The position numbers were made by a program, and so were the translations under genes. DNA of 64,000 nucleotides from Bacteroidales bacterium (GTDB lineage Bacteria > Bacteroidota > Bacteroidia > Bacteroidales > UBA1715): assembly GCA_017516865.1 (NCBI GenBank), contig JAFXAU010000002.1:1-64000 (forward strand), read 5' to 3'. Positions 51,859-61,678 of the stretch are shown here, piece after piece. A model generated the notes under the pieces. That model was given only the letters and a program-made list of their open reading frames with translations, did not search any database and was not told where the DNA came from. Within the stretch, counting starts at the first letter, position 1. Each line of letters begins with the position of its first letter.

Positions 51859-52908
51859 TCATTTCCACTGTGAAGGACTCAAACCTGTTTCGTTCTTGAA
51901 ATTTCTGCGAAACGACTCGATGCTTGAGAATCCTGCCATAGACGCAACGTCGGCAATAGAGTATGTGCCCTCGTGTAGAAGGTTTTGAGCATACATCACT
52001 CGATAATGGTTCACATAATCGGAAAACGTTCCGCCGTAGTGCTTGTTTATCGACTCCGAAACATACGTTCGGTTGCTTCCTACCGCCGTGGCAAGTTCAT
52101 TTATGTTAAATCCCTGTTGCAGAAACAGTTGTTGTTCTTTCATAACTGTCTCTATCGACGAGAACAGATAGTCTTCCTGTTCGTCGGTTCCGTTTCCGCT
52201 TCCGTTGGCGTCGAGGTTGAACTGTTCAACCTTGAACGTGTATTTGCTTCCCACATAGCCAAATGCCATTGTGAGAATTGTATATACAAGCGACGGCACA
52301 CAAAGTACAAATGAACCAATGAACCATTCCCGTCCGAGTACCGACAGAATCACCGAACAGATTGCCGCCAAAAAATACAAGAGCGATATCATTATGGTAC
52401 TTTTCACCGTCTTGTCGTCGATTGACGAATAGAAGTTACGAATCTTCAAATCATAATTGTAGAGTCTTCGAAACGAGAGAATGCCCACCACAACCAGCTG
52501 ACTTACCCGAATGATGCCGGCCAAGAAGTCTCCTTGCTGTCGGGGCAAATCGTAAACATATCCCACCAGAACGAACAAAAACATACACAAGGGCGGTGCA
52601 TAGAGGAGTGAAAACTGCTTGAGAGTCGGTTTCAAACCGTCGGTCAGGCGAAAAACGTATAAATAATACGTCGGGAAAATTGAAGTGGAGCAGAAAAAGT
52701 AGAGCAAATCCCACGCCGTGTAGTGCGTACACAAAGCACTGTTGTAATAAATTGCGTGGCACAGGAACAATCCTGAATCAATCAACATAAAGAGGAACAA
52801 TGTCTTTTGGGCATTATCGCGGTCCCGTAGATGTATTCCGAGATAAATTGTCCAAAAAAGACAGGCACAGAACGGCAGAACTTTAAATAATTCGTCAATC
52901 AATTCCAT
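51859..52908 (-). CDS. Membrane-bound AraC-family regulator
   Basis: 349 residues. About seven N-terminal membrane helices (to ~225), then an AraC HTH domain (INELATAVGSNRTYVSESIN, GGTFSDYVNHYRVMYAQ, IADVASMAGFSSIESFRRNF). An inner-membrane one-component regulator: the helices presumably sense an envelope or small-molecule signal and the tail binds DNA. It is not clearly linked to a target; the divergent acyl-ligase operon starts ~270 bases away and is the nearest candidate. Confidence 0.85.
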   Translation of the reverse strand: MELIDELFKVLPFCACLFWTIYLGIHLRDRDNAQKTLFLFMLIDSGLFLCHAIYYNSALCTHYTAWDLLYFFCSTSIFPTYYLYVFRLTDGLKPTLKQFSLLYAPPLCMFLFVLVGYVYDLPRQQGDFLAGIIRVSQLVVVGILSFRRLYNYDLKIRNFYSSIDDKTVKSTIMISLLYFLAAICSVILSVLGREWFIGSFVLCVPSLVYTILTMAFGYVGSKYTFKVEQFNLDANGSGNGTDEQEDYLFSSIETVMKEQQLFLQQGFNINELATAVGSNRTYVSESINKHYGGTFSDYVNHYRVMYAQNLLHEGTYSIADVASMAGFSSIESFRRNFKNETGLSPSQWK

Positions 52909-53175
52909 AATGAAAAATTTAAATGCTCGTATTCAACACATTAAAAGCACCAATTGTTTTTAGTTTTGCGTTTGCAATGATAAGGAATTTTTTCAGAACA
53001 AAGTTTATTTTGACGGCACAAACAGAAGAATTTCGATGTATTTCGCCCCATTATTTCGCAAAACACCCCCATTTTCTATTTTTTTGCGTATCTTCGTCGG
53101 TGTATGAAACATTTATTTGTACATAAAAATGTTTTGGGCGAAATTTGTGTGTTTTTAAAATTTAACATTATAGAT

Positions 53176-54669
53176 ATGAGTAATTATTTTTATGATTTAA
53201 TCCCGAAAGAGGAACTTGAGCAATTGTCGTACATTCCGACAATTCCTGAATTTTTACAATGGATAGAGCAAAAATGGGCCGACCGTCCGGCATTGTCCGA
53301 CACAGTCGTTACGTACACATATAAAGAAATGTGTGAACGCATAGCCCGCCGCCGTGCTTTTTTGAACGGTCTGGGACTTCAGAAAGGTGACAAAGTAGCT
53401 ATATTTGAAAAAACATCTATCGACGCAGTTGAAATGTTTTTGGCAGCAACATCTGCCGGCTACATTGCTATAAATCTTCCTGCTCAATTGCCAGAACAGG
53501 CTTTGGTGGGCAGTTGCATGAAATTCAACGTAAAAGTGTTGGTTGCCCGCGATGAATTTCTTCCAATGGCGGAAAAAGCCTCTTGCAAGGTTGTCTCATC
53601 TAAATCTATTGCCGACGAAGCCGCTCCTGTTGCCGTTGTCGACAAAAACGAACCTGCCGCTATTTTCTTTACCGGTGGAACAACCGGTGCTCCGAAAGGT
53701 GCAATTCTTCCTCACCGAGCTATAATGCGAGGAAGTTTCAACGCATGTTTCGCCACTGGCAGTCAATTGTGCGGTCACCGCGAAATCTGCCTTTTGCCGC
53801 TTAGCCACGTGTTCGGACTTATTTACAGCACAATGGGTGCGTTCTACACAGGTGCATTGTGGTTCTCGGCAGAAGATATGAAAGCAACTATAGGGAAATT
53901 GCCACAAATTAAACCGACGAAGTTGGTTCTTGTTCCTGGCTTGTGCGAAATTTTATTGGGACTGGTAAGAATGTACGGACCTCAGTTCCTTGGCGGTCAA
54001 CTTAAAATCGTTATTTCCGGTGCTGCAAACGTACCACCGAAGTTGATCAAAGAATTTGACGAAATCGGCGTAAATCTCCTATTCGGATATGGTATGACGG
54101 AAGGTGCAAACCTTACGACAGGAAATGCCGACGTACACGAAAAATCTACAGCTGTCGGAAAAGTTTATCCAGAACAAGATGTAAAAATAGTTGACGGAGA
54201 ATTATGGATAAAAGGCGACAATGTATTCCTCGGCTACTATGGCAACGAAGAAGAAACAGCCAAAACATTGACACCCGACGGCTGGTTGAAGACTGGCGAC
54301 CTTGCCCGTATTGACGAAGACGGATTTGTATACATTGTCGGTAGAATTAAAAACATTATTGTACTGGCAAGCGGCGAAAACATAAGCCCCGAAAGCATAG
54401 AAGAGCCTTTCTACAAATCTCCATTCCTTCGCGACTGTTTGGTAAAAGAAGAATTTCAAGACGGAAACCCAATTATCGCAATAGAAATTCTACCACGTAT
54501 GGAAATGTTCGAAGGCAAAGATTGGAGCGAAGTTGAGGCATATTTCAAAAAATTAGTCGAAGAAATAAATGCGACACTTCCAACAACTCATAGAATCATG
54601 AAGATTACGGTGAGAAAAGAAGATTTCGCCCGTACAGGCGCATTGAAAGTTGCACGAAACAAAAACTAA
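53176..54669 (+). CDS. Acyl-AMP ligase (AMP-binding)
   Basis: 497 residues of the ANL adenylating family. P-loop-like FFTGGTTGAPKGAI, GYGMTEGANLTTG, GWLKTGDLARIDEDGFVYIVGR and a C-terminal Lys segment (FARTGALKVARNKN) are present. It should activate a carboxylic acid as an acyl-AMP and load the ACP encoded one base after it. The ATG at 53176 gives the natural start (MSNYFYDLIPKEEL); the longer frame has no homology-like features. Together with the next two genes it forms a lipid or acyl-transfer cassette. Confidence 0.88.
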   Translation: MSNYFYDLIPKEELEQLSYIPTIPEFLQWIEQKWADRPALSDTVVTYTYKEMCERIARRRAFLNGLGLQKGDKVAIFEKTSIDAVEMFLAATSAGYIAINLPAQLPEQALVGSCMKFNVKVLVARDEFLPMAEKASCKVVSSKSIADEAAPVAVVDKNEPAAIFFTGGTTGAPKGAILPHRAIMRGSFNACFATGSQLCGHREICLLPLSHVFGLIYSTMGAFYTGALWFSAEDMKATIGKLPQIKPTKLVLVPGLCEILLGLVRMYGPQFLGGQLKIVISGAANVPPKLIKEFDEIGVNLLFGYGMTEGANLTTGNADVHEKSTAVGKVYPEQDVKIVDGELWIKGDNVFLGYYGNEEETAKTLTPDGWLKTGDLARIDEDGFVYIVGRIKNIIVLASGENISPESIEEPFYKSPFLRDCLVKEEFQDGNPIIAIEILPRMEMFEGKDWSEVEAYFKKLVEEINATLPTTHRIMKITVRKEDFARTGALKVARNKN

Positions 54670-54670
54670 T

Positions 54671-54907
54671 ATGACACAGGAAGAAATTTTTGCGGGACTC
54701 AAAGAAGTCCTTTTACAGGTAAAACCGAATATGGATTTGTCGAACGTAGGACGAGAATCGTCGTTAATCAACGATTTGGGCATAGACTCTTTGTCAATGT
54801 TGCTCATCAGCCTCGGCTGCGAAACTAAATTCGACATGAAATTTTCGAACGACAAGCCATTCCTGACTGTCGGTGAAGTGATTGACTATATTGCGGCACA
54901 AAAGTAG
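54671..54907 (+). CDS. Acyl carrier protein
   Basis: 78 residues with the phosphopantetheine site GIDSLSM (Ser about 43). Separate from the housekeeping fatty-acid genes. Its start lies one base after the ligase stop, so it is almost certainly loaded by that ligase. Confidence 0.88.
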   Translation: MTQEEIFAGLKEVLLQVKPNMDLSNVGRESSLINDLGIDSLSMLLISLGCETKFDMKFSNDKPFLTVGEVIDYIAAQK

Positions 54908-54916
54908 CATTCAGAA

Positions 54917-55546
54917 ATGAAATCAATTGGAGATTCAATACTTTCGGCTATAATTGCTTTCTTGGTACGAGTAAGCTTTTGGCCGAAAGTTTTTTTTGTT
55001 GACAAGGAACAACAAGATTTGAAACTGAAAGAGCCGTCGATTTTGGTCTGCAATCACCGCAGCCATTTGGACGGACCTGTTCTAAACACAGTTTTTCGTA
55101 AGGAAACCATACATTCTTTGGCGGCAAAAGACAGATTTGAACAGAAAACATTCGGATTTTTCCTGCGCCACACAAACTGCATTCCTATCGACAGACAAAA
55201 AGCCGATACAAGTTGGATTTACCAGTCGTTGCAAATTTTAAACGTACAAAAGGAAAACATTGCAATTTATCCAGAAGGACGACATGCCGAGCCACGAAAA
55301 CTGCTTCCGTTTCATTCGGGAGTTTCGTTGCTGGCAGTTATGGCAAAAGCACCGATTGTGATGGTTTACATGGACAGTCCTCACCGCTTTGGCAGGCGGA
55401 CAAAATTACTTGTTGCTCCGCCATACAGAATCGAGATTCCGCCAACAGGTATTACGGCCGATTTTGCCGAAGAACAGACAAAACTGCTCCAGAAAAAAAT
55501 GGAAGACTTGATGAATCAGTTCTACAGCAAGATAGAAAATTCGTAA
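54917..55546 (+). CDS. PlsC-type acyltransferase
   Basis: 209 residues. A 1-acylglycerol-3-phosphate acyltransferase-like domain with the catalytic HxxxxD (NHRSHLDGP) and the substrate motif IYPEGRHAEPRKL. One hydrophobic N-terminal segment may touch the membrane. Coming directly after an ACP, it probably transfers the ACP-bound acyl group to a lipid or other hydroxyl acceptor. Confidence 0.87.
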   Translation: MKSIGDSILSAIIAFLVRVSFWPKVFFVDKEQQDLKLKEPSILVCNHRSHLDGPVLNTVFRKETIHSLAAKDRFEQKTFGFFLRHTNCIPIDRQKADTSWIYQSLQILNVQKENIAIYPEGRHAEPRKLLPFHSGVSLLAVMAKAPIVMVYMDSPHRFGRRTKLLVAPPYRIEIPPTGITADFAEEQTKLLQKKMEDLMNQFYSKIENS

Positions 55547-55708
55547 ATTGTTTTTTCTTTAAGCGACAACAAACCTTATCTTCCTATACTCGATAAACGA
55601 GTAGAGTCTTCTTCGTTATTGAAGCACGCTTTATAAACTCACCTACGGATATAATGTTAGGGGCTGTCATATAATAAAAACAAAGGATCAACTCCTCTGT
55701 TGTAAAAT

Positions 55709-56053
55709 TTATTTTACGGTTGCCGTATCAGGTATTTCCCTTGTTTTGAAATAGCCTTCGGGATATTGATAAATGCGTTCTATTGCCAACGAATCGCCAT
55801 ACCATACAGCTTTTACAGTGTATGGGATGTTGTCATTAAACGTCCACCGTTCGGGTACAACAACTAACGAGTCGTATGAGAACCCGTCGCTTGCGGTTAC
55901 CGTAACATAATAATATTCGAGTTCCGACGCCTTTTCTCGTGCAACCTCAAGTTTCTGTTCCGATTGTTCCTGCGGAAAAACAGGTTCTTCTTTGCTACAT
56001 GCACACACCAAGCCTGTCGACAACAGTGCGAGAAAAAAAATGTTCTTTTTCAT
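55709..56053 (-). CDS. Small lipoprotein
   Basis: 114 residues with a lipoprotein signal (LLSTGLVCAC, Cys17 or Cys19) followed by a short beta-rich domain (YYYVTVTASDGFSYDSLVVVP). Family not recognised. The 160-base gap to the right-hand end of the acyltransferase gene holds a small hairpin only. Confidence 0.65.
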   Translation of the reverse strand: MKKNIFFLALLSTGLVCACSKEEPVFPQEQSEQKLEVAREKASELEYYYVTVTASDGFSYDSLVVVPERWTFNDNIPYTVKAVWYGDSLAIERIYQYPEGYFKTREIPDTATVK

Positions 56054-56115
56054 AATTACCTCCATTTTATTGATGAATTAGTAAACTTAAGAGATACGAG
56101 CAAAAAATCTTTTCT

Positions 56116-56919
56116 TCATAGGTCATTGGTGTATTTATGTGCATCAAGAAAAATCTTTGTACATTCACCTTTAGTAACAGAAAATGTCCCTTTTACTCCC
56201 ATTCGATATGTTGGACTAATACCAAAAAACGCATAAAAAGAATGTTCACCTTCTGACATTGGAATATTCAACACCGACGCATCTGTTTCGTAATCATCTG
56301 CTGGAGGTTCAATCGTTTGTTCCTCAGCGCCTAATAGAATCTGAGACATATAATAATCCGCTGTTGTTAAAGCCCCTACAAATGTACTATCGACAAAAAC
56401 TGTGGTGACTAAAAAAGCGGGGGTATTTATTACTGCATGAGCATTTGTGTAAAAAATCACATTCCCGTCGTTCTCCTTTGATTTTGGTGATTCCTTTACT
56501 TTTACATATTGTACCTCTTCTGTCATATACGTAACAGAGACACCCTCAAATCCCCCAATCACCATAACATCTTTTCCTTTAGAAGAGTAGTTAAAGGTCT
56601 TGCTTTCACCGTCTTTAGTAAATGTAATTTTCCCGTTTTCTATGCTGTATGCCCAGCCGTCTAACGTAGAATGTTTGTAGCAAACACCGTTTTTGAACAA
56701 TAACGTATCAACTATGCCAGATTTTCTTGGATCCTCCAAATTCAAGGATGGATTTTGCACCCATAGAGAACCTTCGTCTTCCTCACTGCCAGATTTAATT
56801 GTGTACTCTACATATTCTTCGAAAGACGATATTTTTTTGCTATCTTCCGGCTTTGCTTCATCTTTGTCGCACGAAATCATACAAGCACACGCAGATAATA
56901 ACAACAAAATCTTTTTCAT
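56116..56919 (-). CDS. Exported lipoprotein of unknown family
   Basis: 267 residues, signal with lipobox ACMISC (Cys17), then acidic linker and a beta-rich body (WAYSIENGKITFTKDGESKTF; SEGEHSFYAFFGI). No domain recognised. Same strand as the small lipoprotein, 62 bases before it, so possibly one transcript. Confidence 0.65.
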   Translation of the reverse strand: MKKILLLLSACACMISCDKDEAKPEDSKKISSFEEYVEYTIKSGSEEDEGSLWVQNPSLNLEDPRKSGIVDTLLFKNGVCYKHSTLDGWAYSIENGKITFTKDGESKTFNYSSKGKDVMVIGGFEGVSVTYMTEEVQYVKVKESPKSKENDGNVIFYTNAHAVINTPAFLVTTVFVDSTFVGALTTADYYMSQILLGAEEQTIEPPADDYETDASVLNIPMSEGEHSFYAFFGISPTYRMGVKGTFSVTKGECTKIFLDAHKYTNDL

Positions 56920-57029
56920 AATATTTATTTTTTCGCAATTGTAAAAAAAAAAAAATACATTCCAAATAAAAATTAAATTTTTTATCAAGGATTTTTATCA
57001 TTACCTGATGTTGTTACGTTTGAATTGCA

Positions 57030-58208
57030 CTATAACTGTGCGTGTGCAGCTATTTTATAAATATTTTCCACATCTTTTGCCTTGAGATGGACAAAACCAC
57101 CAGTCTTGCCGTCGCCAATGCCAAACGATTTTACCAAAGCTGGAATATCGGATTCTTTTGCTCCTAATTGTTCGAAATTTATCGGCATTCCAATACTATT
57201 TAGGAATTGGCGGAATCTACGAATGCCTTCTTTCGCCGTAACTTCAGGATTTGCAAAATTCATCTGACACCCCCACACACGAGTAGCAACTTGCGCAAAA
57301 CGCATCACGTCGTGGTTCATCACATATTCCATCCACGCTGGCATTATAACGGCAAGTCCTGCTCCGTGGGCGCAATCGTACAACGCAGACAGTTCATGTT
57401 CTATGCCGTGGCTGTTCCAATCTTGGTCACGTCCCACACCAACAATATTATTATGAGCGACCATTCCCGCCCACATGATGTTTGCACGGGCATCATAGTT
57501 TTGTGGATCGGCAATTACACGAGGTGTTTCCTTTATCATTGTCAGCAACAATCCTTCGCACAAACGGTCGGTTACCTCAACCTCCTTTGTATTCGTGAAG
57601 TATCTCTCAAAAATATGAGCCATTATGTCCGTTGCACCACAAGCGGTCTGATAAGCTGGCAAGGTACACGTCAATTGCGGGTTAAGAATGGAGAACTTCG
57701 GGCGAATACAATCACCTCCTGCTCCACGTTTAAGCATACCGTCTTCTTTTGTAATGACAGAATCGCCGGAGCCTTCGCTACCAGCTGCAGCAATTGTCAA
57801 TATTGTCCCAACAGGAAGTGCTTTTTGCGGAGACTTGCCGCTATAGAAGTCCCAAAAATCACCATCGTATGGTACTCCCATAGCAATAGCCTTAGCGGAA
57901 TCAATAGCAGAACCACCGCCTATTGCAAGAATGAAATCAACATTTTCCTTTCTACACAATTCAATTCCTTTGTAAACCAACGAATCGTGTGGATTTGGTT
58001 GAACTCCGCCTAATTCAACAAAAGGAATCCCTTTATTTTGTAAAGATTTTTGTACCCTGTCAAGTAAACCAGATTTTTTTGCCGACGAAGAGCCATAATG
58101 CAACAACACTTTTGAGCCACCATGTTTAATCACATAATCGCCACATTCCACTTCTCTGTCCTTTCCAAAAACGAACTCTGTCGGACTGTAAAAATTAAAA
58201 TTATTCAT
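57030..58208 (-). CDS. Iron-containing alcohol dehydrogenase (BDH-like)
   Basis: 392 residues. Group III iron-dependent alcohol dehydrogenase: GGGSAIDSAKAIAMG (nucleotide binding), and metal ligands in GATDIMAHIFERYF and HGIEHELSALYDCAHGAGLA. It most resembles NADH-dependent butanol dehydrogenases (YqhD/BdhA type), which reduce short aldehydes. Single gene with its own promoter. Confidence 0.92.
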   Translation of the reverse strand: MNNFNFYSPTEFVFGKDREVECGDYVIKHGGSKVLLHYGSSSAKKSGLLDRVQKSLQNKGIPFVELGGVQPNPHDSLVYKGIELCRKENVDFILAIGGGSAIDSAKAIAMGVPYDGDFWDFYSGKSPQKALPVGTILTIAAAGSEGSGDSVITKEDGMLKRGAGGDCIRPKFSILNPQLTCTLPAYQTACGATDIMAHIFERYFTNTKEVEVTDRLCEGLLLTMIKETPRVIADPQNYDARANIMWAGMVAHNNIVGVGRDQDWNSHGIEHELSALYDCAHGAGLAVIMPAWMEYVMNHDVMRFAQVATRVWGCQMNFANPEVTAKEGIRRFRQFLNSIGMPINFEQLGAKESDIPALVKSFGIGDGKTGGFVHLKAKDVENIYKIAAHAQL

Positions 58209-58233
58209 ATTCCTATATTATTTGATTGTGTTT

Positions 58234-58241
58234 CAAAATTA
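58234..58241 (-). promoter_or_regulatory. TAnnTTTG promoter for alcohol dehydrogenase
   Basis: TAATTTTG on the minus strand, 25 bases before the start. Confidence 0.5.
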
Positions 58242-58291
58242 CAGAAAAATATTCAAAAAACATCAACAAAATATATCAACTGCATAAAAAA

Positions 58292-58320
58292 AACGGAACC
58301 TACACCTAGTAGATTCCGTT
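58292..58320 (-). terminator. Terminator of the ribosomal operon
   Basis: AACGGAA (58292-58298) pairs with TTCCGTT (58314-58320), extended by CTA/TAG within the arm. Eight T follow on the minus strand. It ends the spc/alpha transcript after rplQ. Confidence 0.85.
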
Positions 58321-58344
58321 CTATTGGAATGTTCAAAAAACTTC

Positions 58345-58860
58345 TTATTCAGCCGCAGGAGTTTCTTCTGCTTTTGGAGCTTCAGCCGCAGGAGCTTCTT
58401 CAACAACTTTAGCATCAGTTGCAGCAGCAGTAGATTTCTTACGACTTCTACGAACTGGAGCTTTCTTAGTTGCAGTTGCCTTACCTGTTTTAGAATATAC
58501 TTCGTTAAAATCAACCAATTCGATTAAGCACATTTCAGCAGCATCGCCCAAACGAGTACCTAATTTGATGATTCTTGTATATCCACCTGGTCTGTCAGCA
58601 ACCTTTCCTGCAACTTCGCGGAACAATTCAGTCACCGCATATTTGTTTTGCAAGTAGCTGAATACAACACGACGAGAATGAGTCGTATCTTCTTTTGAAC
58701 GGTTAATCAGCGGTTCAACATATTGTTGTAAAGCTTTAGCCTTTGCAACCGTTGTTTTTATTCTTTTATGCATGATTAAAGACGTTGCCATATTCGACAA
58801 CATAGCCAATCTATGTGCATGTGTTCTACCTAAATGGTTTACTTTTCTTCCGTGTCTCAT
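58345..58860 (-). CDS. rplQ: Ribosomal protein bL17
   Basis: 171 residues. The first ~120 are standard bL17 ([21 protein letters not shown]). The C-terminal ~50 residues are the Ala/Lys/Glu-rich extension usual in Bacteroidota. Last gene of the operon, six bases after rpoA. Confidence 0.96.
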   Translation of the reverse strand: MRHGRKVNHLGRTHAHRLAMLSNMATSLIMHKRIKTTVAKAKALQQYVEPLINRSKEDTTHSRRVVFSYLQNKYAVTELFREVAGKVADRPGGYTRIIKLGTRLGDAAEMCLIELVDFNEVYSKTGKATATKKAPVRRSRKKSTAAATDAKVVEEAPAAEAPKAEETPAAE

Positions 58861-58866
58861 CTCTTT

Positions 58867-59865
58867 CTATTCTTTATCCAATTTGTACTTTGTAATATCC
58901 ATACCGAATGTCAGGTTCAAGTTTTCTAACAACTCATCCAATTCAGTAAGCGATTTTTTACCAAAATTTCTAAATTTAAGCAGATCGTTTTTGTTGAACT
59001 GCACCAATTCTCCCAAAGTTTCGACATCTGCCGCTTTCAAGCAATTCAATGCACGAACAGACAAATCCATGTCAACCAAACGTTGTTTCAACAACTGACG
59101 CATGTGAAGTACTTCTTCGTCGAATTCTTCATTTTCGATGCTACCGCCATTGTCAAGAACTATCTTTTCGTCAACAGAGAACAACATGAAGTGTTGAATC
59201 AAAATACGTGCAGCTTCCTTCAACGCATCTTTTGGATGAATTGAGCCGTCAGTCTTGATTTCAAGAACAAGTTTTTCGTAGTCGGTTCTCTGTTCAACAC
59301 GATAGTTTTCGACAGAGTATTTCACATTTACGATAGGAGTAAATATTGAATCTACTGGAATTGTTCCGAATTCAGCATCAGCCAACTTGTTTTCTTCGCC
59401 AGGAACATATCCGCGTCCTTTGCCAATCAAGAAATCAATTGTCAATTTAATGGAAGAATCCATGTGACACAATTCTTGTTCTGGGTTCAAAACTTGGAAG
59501 TTTGTCATGAACGCGTTCAAATCGCCTGCCGTGAAGACAGTTTTACCAGATATAGTAACCGAGAATTTTTCGTTTTGAACAGCTTCTGGAGTTACTTTTT
59601 TGAAACGAATTTTCTTAATGTTAAGAATGATTTCAGTAACATCTTCTTGAATACCTCTGATTGTTGTAAACTCGTGGTCTACGCCTTCGATTTTGATATT
59701 TGTTACCGCATATCCTTCCAATGCAGAAAGCAAAACTCTACGGATTGCATTTCCGACTGTCGTTCCATAACCTGGTTCCAATGGGCGAAACTCGAATACA
59801 CCCAAGCGATCGTCCGATTCAAGCATTATAACTTCATCGGGTTTTTGAAATGTTAAAATTGCCAT
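58867..59865 (-). CDS. rpoA: RNA polymerase alpha subunit
   Basis: 332 residues. N-terminal dimerisation domain ([18 protein letters not shown]) and C-terminal domain ([36 protein letters not shown]), which contacts upstream DNA and regulators. Full length; in the standard place after rpsD. Confidence 0.97.
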   Translation of the reverse strand: MAILTFQKPDEVIMLESDDRLGVFEFRPLEPGYGTTVGNAIRRVLLSALEGYAVTNIKIEGVDHEFTTIRGIQEDVTEIILNIKKIRFKKVTPEAVQNEKFSVTISGKTVFTAGDLNAFMTNFQVLNPEQELCHMDSSIKLTIDFLIGKGRGYVPGEENKLADAEFGTIPVDSIFTPIVNVKYSVENYRVEQRTDYEKLVLEIKTDGSIHPKDALKEAARILIQHFMLFSVDEKIVLDNGGSIENEEFDEEVLHMRQLLKQRLVDMDLSVRALNCLKAADVETLGELVQFNKNDLLKFRNFGKKSLTELDELLENLNLTFGMDITKYKLDKE

Positions 59866-59882
59866 AGAATAATGCCTCTATA

Positions 59883-60494
59883 TTATTGTTTAGAATAAAG
59901 TTCTACGATTAATTGTTCCTTGATGTTTTCCGGAATTTCTGATCTGTCAGGTACATTCAAGAATTTACCCTGCATTTCGGAATTGTCAAATTCCAACCAA
60001 CCATATTTGCTTACAGAACGAGTGCTCAAAGAGCTTGTAATAACTTCCAAAGATTTTGATTTCGGGCGAACTGCAATCACCATTCCCGGTTTAACAGAGA
60101 AAGAAGGGATATTTACAACTTTTCCGTTAACCATAATATGACCATGGTTTACAAGCTGACGTGCAGCACGTCTCGTAGGAGCGATACCCATACGGAAAAC
60201 CACGTTGTCCAATCTTTGTTCTAGTAATTGAATCAAGATTTCACCCGTGATACCCGGTTTACGTTCTGCTTCGGCAAACAAGTTAGAGAACTGACGTTCC
60301 AAAACTCCGTAGGTATATTTTGCTTTTTGCTTTTCTTGCAACTGAACACCATATTCTGTCTTTTTACCTCTTCTTTTTGAAGGGCCGTGCTGACCTGGTG
60401 CATAATTTTTCTTTTGTAGAGCACTATCTGGACCGTAGATCGGTTCACCAAATCTACGAGCAATCTTCGATGTTGATCCTGTATATCTTGCCAT
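59883..60494 (-). CDS. rpsD: Ribosomal protein uS4
   Basis: 203 residues with the S4 RNA-binding domain ([20 protein letters not shown]). A primary 16S rRNA binder. Starts [21 protein letters not shown]; no zinc-binding Cys in the N-terminus. Confidence 0.97.
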   Translation of the reverse strand: MARYTGSTSKIARRFGEPIYGPDSALQKKNYAPGQHGPSKRRGKKTEYGVQLQEKQKAKYTYGVLERQFSNLFAEAERKPGITGEILIQLLEQRLDNVVFRMGIAPTRRAARQLVNHGHIMVNGKVVNIPSFSVKPGMVIAVRPKSKSLEVITSSLSTRSVSKYGWLEFDNSEMQGKFLNVPDRSEIPENIKEQLIVELYSKQ

Positions 60495-60514
60495 CTCTTT
60501 TTAACAATTATAAA

Positions 60515-60901
60515 TTATACTCTTCTTCTTTTTGGTGGTCTACATCCATTGTGTGGTAACGGAGTAACGTCCACGATTTCTGTTACTTCAATCCCTGCAT
60601 TGTGGATTGTGCGAATTGCCGATTCTCTACCGGCACCTGGACCCTTCACAAAAACTTTCACTCTGCGCAATCCTAAATCGAATGCTTCTTTCGCACAATC
60701 TTGTGCAGCCACTTGAGCAGCATAAGGAGTGTTCTTTTTTGATCCACGGAATCCTTTACGACCTGACGAAGACCATGAAATTACTTGACCTTCACCGTTT
60801 GTAATCGTAACAATGATGTTGTTGAATGAAGCATGAATGTGTGCTTGTCCAGCAGCTTCAACTTTTACAACTTTCTTTACAGACTTTGTCTTTTTAGCCA
60901 T
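60515..60901 (-). CDS. rpsK: Ribosomal protein uS11
   Basis: 128 residues; typical [20 protein letters not shown] and C-terminal [15 protein letters not shown]. Confidence 0.97.
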   Translation of the reverse strand: MAKKTKSVKKVVKVEAAGQAHIHASFNNIIVTITNGEGQVISWSSSGRKGFRGSKKNTPYAAQVAAQDCAKEAFDLGLRRVKVFVKGPGAGRESAIRTIHNAGIEVTEIVDVTPLPHNGCRPPKRRRV

Positions 60902-60914
60902 ACCGTATCAATTA

Positions 60915-61292
60915 TTATTTCGTTGCTTTCTTCTTATTTGCAACAGTTTTTTTCTTACCTTTTCTTGTTCTTGCATTATTCTTCGTTGACTGTCCACGAA
61001 CTGGAAGTCCCAAACGGTGACGAATTCCTCTATAACATCCGATATCCATCAATCGTTTTATGTTCATTTGAACTTCAGAACGCAACTCACCCTCTACCTT
61101 CAACTCGTCTGCAATAATATTTCGTATAGCAGTTTCTTGAGCATCAGTCCAATCCTGAACTTTGATACCTCTGTCTATACCTGCTTTGTCCAAAATGTTA
61201 CATGCAGTTGTTCTGCCAATTCCATAGATATACGTTAACGCAATCTCACCTCTTTTATTCTTTGGTAAATCTATACCTGCTATTCTTGCCAT
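60915..61292 (-). CDS. rpsM: Ribosomal protein uS13
   Basis: 125 residues; [20 protein letters not shown], helix-two-turn-helix region and the [18 protein letters not shown] tail. Confidence 0.97.
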   Translation of the reverse strand: MARIAGIDLPKNKRGEIALTYIYGIGRTTACNILDKAGIDRGIKVQDWTDAQETAIRNIIADELKVEGELRSEVQMNIKRLMDIGCYRGIRHRLGLPVRGQSTKNNARTRKGKKKTVANKKKATK

Positions 61293-61327
61293 ACTGACTC
61301 CTTAAAAATTTGTGCAAAATTATTAAA

Positions 61328-61444
61328 TTATCCTTGACGTTGTTTCATTTTAGGATTTTTTTTGTTTATCACGTAAACTCTACCTTTACGACGAACGATT
61401 TTACAATCTTCGTTTCTTTTCTTTACAGATGCTCTAACCTTCAT
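61328..61444 (-). CDS. rpmJ: Ribosomal protein bL36
   Basis: 38 residues read directly from the minus strand: [20 protein letters not shown] and on to KQRQG. Only one of the four zinc-ligand positions of the Cys-type protein is Cys, so this is the zinc-independent (C-minus) form. Confidence 0.95.
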   Translation of the reverse strand: MKVRASVKKRNEDCKIVRRKGRVYVINKKNPKMKQRQG

Positions 61445-61456
61445 TGTTCTATTATT

Positions 61457-61675
61457 TTACTTATATCGGAATGTTATTCTTCCTTTTGTTAAATCATATA
61501 AGGACATTTCTACCTTTACTTTATCGCCAGGCAAAATTTTTATGTAATGCATACGCATTTTGCCAGAGATATGAGCTGTAATGACGTGTCCGTTCGTCAA
61601 TTCAACCCGAAACATCGCATTCGATAATGCTTCTACAATGGTTCCGTCTTGTTCTATAGACTGTTGCTTAGCCAT
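61457..61675 (-). CDS. infA: Translation initiation factor IF-1
   Basis: 72 residues, an OB-fold: [37 protein letters not shown]. It starts three bases after secY; the methionine aminopeptidase gene often found between them is absent. Confidence 0.97.
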   Translation of the reverse strand: MAKQQSIEQDGTIVEALSNAMFRVELTNGHVITAHISGKMRMHYIKILPGDKVKVEMSLYDLTKGRITFRYK

Positions 61676-61678
61676 AAA

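Noticed and set aside
55588..55605. Hairpin ACTCG...CGAGT after the acyltransferase gene
   Set aside because: Five-base arms and no T run; too weak to call a terminator.
57207..58013. 268-codon open frame opposite the alcohol dehydrogenase
   Set aside because: Shadow of a conserved gene; no recognisable motif.
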